From Phoronis australis (lineage: Eukaryota > Phoronida > Phoronidae): 23,633 nucleotides of DNA. The DNA is taken from the NCBI GenBank assembly GCA_002633005.1, contig NMRA01001331.1, positions 1 through 23,633 on the forward strand, read 5' to 3'. Positions 19,601 to 23,633 of the stretch are shown here, one piece after another. Under the pieces are notes generated by a model, which saw only the letters and a program-made list of their open reading frames with translations, was not told the origin of the DNA and ran no database searches. Made by a program: the position numbers and the translations under genes. Within the stretch, counting starts at the first letter, position 1. Every line of letters begins with the position of its first letter.

Positions 19601-21319
19601 TGCAGGTCAGCTATGGTATTTTATTTTTTAAACTTGCTGTATTTTATTTTTTAAACTTGCTGTATTTTATTTTTTAAACTTATTCAGTCATGAGCGCAAG
19701 TCATCTGCCGTGGAAATTCTTTGACCTTGAGCATTCAAAATAAATCACAACACATTCAAACATCCCAGATTCACACGTCATGTCATAATTTTTGTGGAGT
19801 ACTGGATTTTCCAACAGGTGCAATTGCGTGTTTTTGTATGTGAGAGTACCTCCCACCTAACTGTATATGAATGTTTGTAGCGACGTCGACCTGTGTCAAT
19901 GGGTAGTAATCACTTGCAGGGGTACCGCATTTTGAGAACCAGATTTCTCCACTGAACAACAGACATCAAACTGGTTCTCAATATCCAGGACCACTGTAAG
20001 TGATTACGGTAAAATCTTCTAAATTTAGAACTCAGTACGGCAGACAAGTGAAATTTTATTTTCTCGTTTTTTCATACAAGACATGTAGCTGCAACCATTG
20101 ATTATAGACAACAGATTTGCAACTCCAACATTGTCTTCCATATTAAGCCAGAGGTGGCACCACTCTCCTAAATTATCTTGTTCATTTCCGGTCAGTGTAC
20201 TGTGAAGGGAAATTCTCGCATCAATTTTACTGTCCAGTACAACGAAAACAAAATAATTTCGGCATTGAAACGCTGTTCAAAATCTTAAAATAGCAGTTGG
20301 TACCGTGAGTACTCTTAGCAATGCTACTACCACCCGACCATACAACAGCCGACCAAGATTAACAGATGACGTACTTGCCGGAAATAACACCAGTTAATTT
20401 GGCCAGGTGTCGCTAGTGAATAATGACATAACGTTGTGTGGAAGAGCACAGATTCCGTCCATTGAAAGTATACGGAGTTGGCGGTCCATGTATCGCTGCA
20501 ACTTAACGCTTTACCACATTCAACTTTTTTAAGGTAGCTATTATCACACAATAGAAGCCCTTAAGAAACGAAAAGGCACAATTTTGTCGATTATTTCTGT
20601 CTGAAATAAGTGGAGATTTGACTTTATTAACGTTTAACACACCTTATTAATAGCTACAGCTGGGAGTTGGGTAACCTGTGTCATGTGATGCTGGAATTTT
20701 CTGTGGCACTAGCTTTTAAAGTTATCTTGTTACAGTTAAAAAAAATGTTATTTCAGTAAATACGGACAACACGTCTGTTGTTCAAAATAAAGTGTTTGCA
20801 CTACTTCTTAAAACTAACTGGAAGTCAAGGCTTTTCAAATGTCAGTTTTGACTGAGCAATGGACCTGCATCGTGGTTTTTCATTGATGTAGTCATCCAAG
20901 TGTATTTATTGTATTGAAAGCTGACAATTTTTTGTTAATTCACCATACGAAGTTTTATATTATTTTATCTTTTCCAGACTGCCGTGACTTTAGAGTTAGT
21001 AGCAAGTGTCAATACCAAATTCAGACTTCTGTGTTTGTCAGTACAATCCGGACCTTTTGAAAATAGTACGGCAACAAGTAGCAAATCAGCCTCAAAAACG
21101 GCAAAACGTAAACGACAAGATAATAGAGTGGAGAATCATGACAGTAGCCTTAAATTCGATAAAGACAAAGGAACGGAAAAAACGGGGGAAGGGGACGTAG
21201 CAGTTAAGAAGAAGAAGAAAGTAGTCATTGACAGTGAACCCAGCCTTGTGAAAGCTGTTGAAAAAGGAAAGAAAGTGGAAAAGAAAAAGCATAAAAAGAA
21301 AAAGCAGAAGGGGTTGTAG
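10592..21319 (+). CDS. PAK1IP1: PAK1IP1 (MAK11-type WD40 protein), complete, nine exons, 391 aa
   Basis: p21-activated kinase 1-interacting protein 1, a nucleolar WD40 protein needed for 60S ribosome assembly (yeast Mak11 counterpart) and reported to bind PAK1. CDS: 10592-10663, 11813-11978, 13347-13467, 14309-14436, 15305-15387, 16952-17014, 18495-18592, 19464-19566, 20978-21319. All introns are GT-AG and all phases agree; the total is 1176 nt. Diagnostic stretches in order: GTYEELILGY; ASGSSDETIHLFNL; HLLSASEDGKICLW; HPTGKLALSVGKDKTLRTWN; NDVLAVAGEGG; SASSDGQIHVF; NTKFRLLCLSV; then a Lys-rich tail (KKKKK, KKHKKKKQKG), a likely nucleolar signal. From memory the human protein has 392 residues and HPSGKLALSVGTDKTLRTWN at the matching place. 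The ATG is confirmed by an in-frame TGA two codons upstream. The last WD motif has Phe in place of Trp. Tandem arrays overlap exons 3 and 8. Confidence 0.93.
10664..11812 (+). other. PAK1IP1 intron 1
   Basis: 1.15 kb. It contains foldback element FB2 (10841-10957) with 9-bp flanking repeats. The overlapping open frames at 11326-11679 (minus) and 11437-11628 (plus) show no domain. Confidence 0.75.
10841..10957. mobile_element. Foldback MITE FB2 with 9-bp flanking direct repeats
   Basis: Perfect 15-bp inverted ends GCACTGGTCGGATAT (10841-10855) and ATATCCGACCAGTGC (10943-10957). The direct repeat GGCGTCCTT lies just outside at 10825-10833 and 10959-10967, a likely target-site duplication. Nine bases is the length typical of Mutator-like elements. 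No coding capacity. Confidence 0.7.
11813..11978 (+). CDS. PAK1IP1: PAK1IP1 coding exon 2 (first WD blade)
   Basis: Acceptor TTTCTTTTAG at 11812. A second AG at 11820 is less likely, because starting at 11813 gives KYSLRQLFTDHSHVGSV, matching human QWTLVADFTHHAHTAS in position. The exon continues with GVLASGSSDETIHLFNLKS and LLHHQ, with donor G|GTGGGT and phase 1 out. Confidence 0.9.
11979..13346 (+). other. PAK1IP1 intron 2
   Basis: 1.37 kb. It contains the hammerhead-like motif (12258-12300, minus strand) and ends in the 49-bp acceptor array (from 13143). The 94-codon frame at 12585-12869 has no motif. Confidence 0.75.
12258..12300 (-). ncRNA. Minimal hammerhead ribozyme motif, Penelope-like type
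   Basis: Read on the minus strand from 12300: GACTT, then the core CTGAGGA (consensus CUGANGA), stem II GGTGT...ACACC, GAAA, a minimal stem III ACATGT, C (cleavage after GTC), and AAGT just beyond (12254-12257). Stem I forms from ACTT with AAGT. All invariant hammerhead positions I can place are present in the right order. Hammerheads with such a short stem III are known from Penelope-like retroelements and are thought to act as dimers. No reverse transcriptase remains nearby, so this is a solo relic in PAK1IP1 intron 2, antisense to it. Confidence 0.6.
13143..13387 (+). repeat. 49-bp tandem array carrying the exon 3 splice acceptor and exon 5' end, five copies
   Basis: Units begin with TTGTACAG at 13143, 13192, 13241, 13290 and 13339, with exact 49-bp spacing. 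Each holds the acceptor AG followed by a version of GRTGCATCARTNGTCTCCAG and TTCCATGACNTNTCTCACTTG. The fifth copy is the real start of exon 3. The four earlier copies each keep the acceptor but have 49-nt steps and stop codons. The real exon departs from the unit at CTTGCTGAG, where the copies read CTTGTTGTACAG; the shared TTG suggests the duplication breakpoint. Confidence 0.95.
13347..13467 (+). CDS. PAK1IP1: PAK1IP1 coding exon 3 (WD blade; starts in a 49-bp array)
   Basis: Acceptor TTGTACAG at 13346, donor AA|GTACGT, phase 1 in and 2 out. It encodes GCINGLQFHDTSHLLSASED and then GKICLWQTSDWQCVKTLKGH. Only the last of five tandem copies of the acceptor leads into the full open exon. The 5' 41 bases of this exon form part of the repeat unit. 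Confidence 0.92.
13468..14308 (+). other. PAK1IP1 intron 3
   Basis: 841 bp. Contains copy a of the AAAATCTCACCAA dispersed family as a fold (13548-13772). Otherwise AT-rich with no further feature. Confidence 0.7.
13548..13772. repeat. Dispersed family copy a: inverted pair around AAAATCTCACCAA
   Basis: TTACAGTAAAATCTCACCAA (13548-13567) is inverted as TTTGGTGAGATCTTACCGTA (13753-13772). The left part continues as GGCTGACAAGGGAAATTTTAT, matching two other places in the window (20007 and 22371). Probably a short palindromic mobile element. Confidence 0.55.
14309..14436 (+). CDS. PAK1IP1: PAK1IP1 coding exon 4 (most conserved WD blade)
   Basis: Acceptor ATTTTTAG, donor G|GTAACA, phase 2 in and 1 out. 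It encodes GPVYSLSVHPTGKLALSVGK and DKTLRTWNLVTGRSAYVVNL, the most strongly conserved block of the family. Confidence 0.95.
14437..15304 (+). other. PAK1IP1 intron 4
   Basis: 868 bp. It holds one perfect small hairpin, GTGGATAA (15054-15061) and TTATCCAC (15069-15076). Open frames here on both strands lack motifs. Confidence 0.7.
15305..15387 (+). CDS. PAK1IP1: PAK1IP1 coding exon 5
   Basis: Acceptor CCTGTTTCAG, donor GAG|GTATAG, 83 nt, phase 1 in and 0 out. It encodes VANQVVWSLDGDRFCVLVDR and then RADVYNVE. Human has NAHIVEWSPRGEQYVVIIQNKIDIYQLD in the same position. Confidence 0.9.
15388..16951 (+). other. PAK1IP1 intron 5
   Basis: 1.56 kb. Contains foldback element FB3 (16356-16531). Several 70-80 codon frames here have no recognisable homology. 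Confidence 0.7.
16356..16531. mobile_element. Foldback MITE FB3
   Basis: GGAGTCCCATATTTTGAGAAC at the left and TTTTCAAAATGCGGGACCC at the right are inverted. A second inner pair, GGAGTTCAATAGCT and AGCTTATTGAACTC, extends the fold. Shares the GGGTCCC...TTTTGAGAAC core with FB1 and FB4. Confidence 0.6.
16952..17014 (+). CDS. PAK1IP1: PAK1IP1 coding exon 6 (63-nt micro-exon)
   Basis: Acceptor TTCTTTGACAG and donor AAG|GTGAGA, phase 0 on both sides. It encodes SAEVCYSMSASYRLHSAVFV plus K. It fills exactly the interval of human ASISGTITNEKRISSVKFL. Weakly conserved, but splice sites and phase support it. Confidence 0.82.
17015..18494 (+). other. PAK1IP1 intron 6
   Basis: 1.48 kb, one third of it the CpG-rich hAT-like element (17439-17936). 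The rest is plain AT-rich intron. Confidence 0.7.
17439..17936. mobile_element. hAT-like non-autonomous DNA transposon, 498 bp
   Basis: Perfect 12-bp inverted ends CAGGGCTTGGAA (17439-17450) and TTCCAAGCCCTG (17925-17936). The direct repeat AAACTA flanks it (17433-17438, 17937-17942). If the ends are taken one base inside, an 8-bp duplication with one mismatch is obtained (AAAACTAC and GAAACTAC), the usual hAT length. The interior is far richer in CpG than its surroundings, with repeated TTTCCGCG motifs and a 119-codon frame (17578-17937) without a recognisable domain. No transposase. Confidence 0.72.
18495..18592 (+). CDS. PAK1IP1: PAK1IP1 coding exon 7
   Basis: Acceptor TGTTTTGTAG, donor AG|GTGGGC, 98 nt, phase 0 in and 2 out. 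It encodes NDVLAVAGEGGCIELHSISH and then NKLIHKESLQTT, matching human SVLAVAGDEEVIRFFD. Confidence 0.92.
18593..19463 (+). other. PAK1IP1 intron 7
   Basis: 871 bp. Its last 300 bp are the 72-bp acceptor array. 18593-19120 shows no feature. Confidence 0.7.
19156..19506 (+). repeat. About 72-bp tandem array carrying the exon 8 splice acceptor and exon 5' end, five copies
   Basis: Units align from CAGTCTCCACCCTCTTT-like starts at 19156, 19230, 19304, 19373 and 19444 (spacings 74, 74, 69, 71). A partial copy starts near 19124. Each holds a pyrimidine tract, the acceptor position, AGTG..GTGT, and a block resembling the exon's CTGACAACACATTC. In copies 1 and 2 the acceptor CAGAG has become CTTGG. 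Copies 3 and 4 keep TTCAG|AGTG, and copy 5 is the real exon 8. Copy 4 aligns without gaps to the first 45 exon bases from the AG and still reads RVYC...PDNTF. Confidence 0.92.
19464..19566 (+). CDS. PAK1IP1: PAK1IP1 coding exon 8 (last WD blade; starts in a 72-bp array)
   Basis: Acceptor CATCCTCTTTCAG at 19463, donor AAG|GTGAGA, 103 nt, phase 2 in and 0 out. It encodes RVKCLSVQWRPDNTFLLISA and then SSDGQIHVFSGHLEK; human has RVKDMFSFEIPEHHVIVSASSDGFIKMW. The first 43 bases belong to the tandem unit that precedes it. Phe replaces the WD Trp. Confidence 0.92.
19617..19682. repeat. 23-bp AT-rich tandem repeat, 2.9 copies
   Basis: TATTTTATTTTTTAAACTTG plus CTG begins at 19617, 19640 and 19663, and the copies are identical until the last ends in CTTA. 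It starts about 50 bp after exon 8. Confidence 0.88.
19906..20007. mobile_element. Foldback MITE FB4, 102 bp, GGTA flanks
   Basis: GTAATCACTTGCAG (19906-19919) and CTGTAAGTGATTAC (19994-20007) are inverted with one mismatch. Inner GAGAACCAG / CTGGTTCTC form a second stem. GGTA lies immediately outside on both sides (19902-19905 and 20008-20011), a probable 4-bp target duplication. Confidence 0.68.
20007..20110. repeat. Dispersed family copy b
   Basis: Reads CGGTAAAATCTTCTAAATTT, then ACTCAGTACGGCAGACAAGT, GAAATTTTATTT and CATGTAGCTGCAA. Similar to copy c at 22371 across about 100 bp and to the left arm of copy a. Directly abuts FB4. Confidence 0.55.
20978..21319 (+). CDS. PAK1IP1: PAK1IP1 terminal exon (Lys-rich tail)
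   Basis: Acceptor TTATCTTTTCCAG in phase 0. It encodes TAVTLELVASVNTKFRLLCL and then a low-complexity basic tail with KRKRQ, VKKKKKVV and KKHKKKKQKGL before TAG at 21317-21319. Human has SLLCEINTNARLTCLGV followed by a Lys/Arg-rich tail. The tail is probably disordered and nucleolar. Confidence 0.93.
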   Translation, partial: TAVTLELVASVNTKFRLLCLSVQSGPFENSTATSSKSASKTAKRKRQDNRVENHDSSLKFDKDKGTEKTGEGDVAVKKKKKVVIDSEPSLVKAVEKGKKVEKKKHKKKKQKGL

Positions 21320-21382
21320 CTTAGACATCTGATTGGTTTAAAAGGCAGAAGTCGTCATCAAGAACTAATCAGATATCTTAGC
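21319..21382 (+). repeat. Hairpin starting at the PAK1IP1 stop codon
   Basis: 21319-21338 and 21363-21382 are inverted copies with 17 of 20 positions matching, and one mismatch becomes a G-U pair in RNA. The loop is 24 nt. The stem begins on the last base of the TAG stop. Confidence 0.6.
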
Positions 21383-21629
21383 TGCAACTGATTCACTCTG
21401 CCTGCTCCGCTCAGTCAACTGGCTAACACATCTGGCACGCAAAATGTATTCAGACAAAATAACCCAAATTTCCCTGTCATGACAAATTCAGGGACAGAGT
21501 AATGTTGCCTCATGCCCGAGAATGAAGGATAATTCTGAAACAGGAAAGTTGGTAAGGTGGCTAAGGCATTTTGTAACTAGAATATGACGCCCTAATAGGT
21601 CTTGCCAGTTATTTTTGCTGTTAACAGAA

Positions 21630-21649
21630 TTACCTGTCATGACAGGTAA
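21630..21649. repeat. Perfect 20-bp palindrome
   Basis: TTACCTGTCATGACAGGTAA equals its own reverse complement with no spacer. Located in the probable 3' UTR. Could be a dimeric protein site or the remnant of an inverted element. Confidence 0.7.
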
Positions 21650-21734
21650 GTGGTATTTTGTCTGATTGTGTTAGTCATGTATTGTTCTACTGACCAGCTG
21701 TTGTGAAACAAAGCAATTTACTGGCTGTCTAGTT

Positions 21735-22020
21735 AATACATAACATAGTGACTTAAGTGTACAACATCTCGTCAACTGAAAACAAAATTGGCATGATATA
21801 CTTTAGTCCGCCTGTTATCACATAATATGGTGACTCTGTTGTGTCACAATTTTTAAACTGGAAATGAAGTGACAGCGATATCGTTTTTTTAGACGCAAGT
21901 TGTGATGTAACCTGGTGACTTCATTGTACTATGATTCAAGAACTAAAAATAACTTGCCTGCTGTCTTGTTATTTTGTTGGCATTTCATGAAATAACATGG
22001 CGCCTTTGTTGTACCATGAA
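21735..22020. repeat. Degenerate tandem repeat of about 82 bp, four copies
   Basis: The block AAYATRGTGAC followed by TNNNTTGTRC-like sequence recurs at 21743, 21824, 21910 and 21992 (spacing 81, 86, 82). Similarity between blocks is only partial. Confidence 0.45.
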
Positions 22021-22095
22021 TGATCAATAATGTTGAAAATAAAATGTCATTTTTCACTTTTTTTCTGCACGCTGTCTCAAATCTATGTTGCTGGC

Positions 22096-22352
22096 CTAAC
22101 CCACTGGAAAAGCTGTTCCCACAACTCTTGTTACTTTACTCAAGTATGCGACGTCGTAGGTGACAATCTTGATGTTGTTTCCATTTATACTGGTCTGACA
22201 GGCATCATTGGGTCGAACCAGGAAACAGATGGTATAGGCAGCCATTTCAAATTCAGGGCTCGTTCCCACAAGCATGGTTCCTACCTCTTTCCATGCTTTG
22301 TTGATAGTGTACTGAGCTACCAACAGATGGCTCTGAAACGACACTGTAAACC
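22096..22352 (-). other. Unrecognised minus-strand open frame, possible terminal exon
   Basis: The complement of the sequence ending near 22352 reads GTCGTTTCAG|AGCCATCTG, a plausible acceptor. It is followed by an open frame of about 80 codons (SHLLVAQYTINKAWKEVG... KIVTYDVAYLSKVTRVVG... FPVG) ending in TAG. The composition looks protein-like, with few low-complexity runs. I recognise no family, no partner exon was found upstream (22353-23633), and a plus-strand frame covers the same bases. May be an exon of a third gene, a pseudogene fragment or chance. Confidence 0.25.
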
Positions 22353-22370
22353 TTATTCCCTTGGAGACAT

Positions 22371-22475
22371 CCTACCCTAAAATCTCACCAATTTAGGACT
22401 CAGTGTGGCTGACAGGTGAAACATTGTTCCTGTATTTTATCCATAAAATGCATGTAGCTATGAATTAAGTGCTTT
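22371..22475. repeat. Dispersed family copy c
   Basis: Reads CCCTAAAATCTCACCAATTT, then ACTCAGTGTGGCTGACAGGT, GAAACATTG and CATGTAGCTATGAA. Aligns with copy b end to end; downstream of PAK1IP1. Confidence 0.55.
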
Positions 22476-22479
22476 TCTC

Positions 22480-23400
22480 AAGTTCTGTACTACAGTCACC
22501 AGACGAGAGTTTCCAAAATTGTGGTTATTCACAATAATGTTAGAATTCGTTTATATGCTAAGGAAACTGGCAATTTTGGAATTATCATTACAATAAATTT
22601 ACATACATGCACAGGCTTCTTTTTTCTTCGAAATCATAAAATTCCTGTTTTTTAAAGTCCCTCGTGAAAAATGAAACATTTTAAAATCAATTTCTACCAG
22701 TGTTTTGGAGAGCAGTGCAGAAAACATACTATCTGAACGTTTCACCGAAATCAAATTGGCCATTTCAATGTTCTGAAGTTTTCCAAAATAATCTTAAACA
22801 GATTTGTGGTACAATACGTGACATTTTCCAGTTATCTGGATGATTTAAAAGGGAGCTGTATTTTATTCTGAGTAAATTTTGGATAGTTTTCCATGAATTG
22901 TTGATTAATTTCTCAAATAATTCAACAACAAAAATCATACTTATATTCTCTAACGAAGCTCAAAAATATTACCGGCTTGGAGCGCTGCTTAGTCTCGTGA
23001 CGTATTTGACGGGGGCAGTCACTGTCCTGTGTTAGCGTGCAATCAAGTAGCGTTTTTCATATTGTCGGAATAAGAAATTTTAGTGTGAAATGTCGGGTCA
23101 CCAGGGATACCTGTTTGAGCCGAGGCAACACAAAGTGATACCATAGACTATGGTGATACCCAGTCATCGTCAGACGAAAATTTGTCAGTGCAACCAGTCC
23201 GTATCAGCAATTTACACTGGTGTGACTGTGCCGTGGGCAATGTGGACTCTAGCCAGCCAGTCAGCCTGCTGTCGGCCTATACTCAGCGCTGTTAACTTGA
23301 AGGGTTGGTAAGTTACCGACTATAGCTGCATGAAGACTATCGTACCACTGTGTGCTGACTCCTTTAACCCCGAAATTTCAGACAGCCGTTGACTACCCGG
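22480..23400. other. Downstream intergenic sequence without clear features
   Basis: AT-rich up to about 22970, then of higher GC content. A small perfect inverted pair, CCATAG / CTATGG, lies near 23140-23154. No exon-like segment was recognised on either strand. Confidence 0.5.
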
Positions 23401-23419
23401 GCCCGGTCTCCAATCTCCG

Positions 23420-23554
23420 TACTCAGACTCATACTCATACTCGAGATTTCATACTCAAAATCGTGCTCACTGGAGTCGTACTCAAAAAAGCGTATCTAAT
23501 GTCGGATTTCGAGTAGACTCCAAACGTACTCAAATCTGACACTCATACTCGAGT
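23420..23554. repeat. Irregular CTCATACTC / CTCGAG-rich repeat
   Basis: Variants of ACTCATACTCGAG and ACTCAAA recur about ten times at irregular spacing (ACTCAGACTCATACTCATAC, CATACTCAAAA, GTACTCAAA, CACTCATACTCGAG). One segment, TTTCGAGTAGACTC, is in inverted orientation. Simple-sequence-derived or the edge of a larger repeat outside the window. Confidence 0.6.
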
Positions 23555-23633
23555 TGCTATGGAACTCTTTATGATGTGAAATGCAAAATCACGCAAAGCC
23601 GCGCTGATTCATCGCTCCCTATTGGAATAGACC

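Larger units (their letters stand above)
19567..20977 (+). other. PAK1IP1 intron 8
   Basis: 1.41 kb. It contains a 23-bp tandem repeat (19617-19682), foldback FB4 (19906-20007) and copy b of the AAAATCTCACCAA family (about 20007-20110). From 20111 to 20977 I see nothing definite. Confidence 0.7.
21320..22060 (+). other. Probable PAK1IP1 3' UTR
   Basis: Directly follows the stop codon. The first AATAAA downstream is at 22038-22043, which would give a 3' UTR of about 740 nt; a second AATAAA lies at 22592-22597. It contains a 20-bp stem just after the stop, a perfect 20-bp palindrome and a degenerate tandem repeat. The true polyadenylation site is not visible. Confidence 0.5.

Overview
The window is animal nuclear DNA: AT-rich, with short coding exons split by GT-AG introns and many small inverted-repeat elements. 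It holds two recognisable genes arranged head to head. The species cannot be fixed from the sequence. The roughly 1 kb introns, the satellite tail of (GGAC)n and the protein divergence from human suggest a marine invertebrate (inference).

Left half, minus strand (10261 down to 533 and past the left edge): the 5' part of TRNAU1AP (SECp43), an RNA-binding protein with two RRM domains that works with selenocysteine tRNA. Five coding exons were assembled (13, 30.7, 33.3, 17.7 and 34.7 codons). Their phases fit without a break and encode about 129 residues: all of RRM1 and the start of RRM2. The rest of the gene lies outside the window.

Right half, plus strand (10592-21319): a complete PAK1IP1 (MAK11-type) gene, a WD40-repeat protein of ribosome biogenesis. 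Nine coding exons total 1176 nt, or 391 residues plus stop. From memory human PAK1IP1 is almost the same length. The last exon encodes a lysine-rich tail. The two ATGs are 330 bp apart, and the shared interval contains a perfect TGACGTCA, so a bidirectional promoter is likely.

The most unusual feature lies inside PAK1IP1. Two exons (exon 3 at 13347 and exon 8 at 19464) are each preceded by a tandem array whose unit is the splice acceptor plus the 5' part of that same exon. The last unit of each array is the real exon start. Units are 49 bp (five copies) and about 72 bp (five copies). Most upstream units keep a usable-looking AG, and using any of those runs into an in-frame stop. These are minisatellites born from a 3' splice site, or possibly a poison-acceptor switch.

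The introns also carry a three-monomer higher-order satellite (about 452 bp period) ending in (GGAC)n, a TTAA-flanked MITE, a hAT-like 498-bp element with CAGGG ends, a family of foldback elements sharing a TTTTGAGAACC-like core, a second dispersed family, a minimal hammerhead-ribozyme motif of the kind known from Penelope-like retroelements, and a foldback element enclosing a tRNA-like core. The 2.3 kb after PAK1IP1 contains its probable 3' UTR, degenerate repeats and one unrecognised minus-strand open frame.
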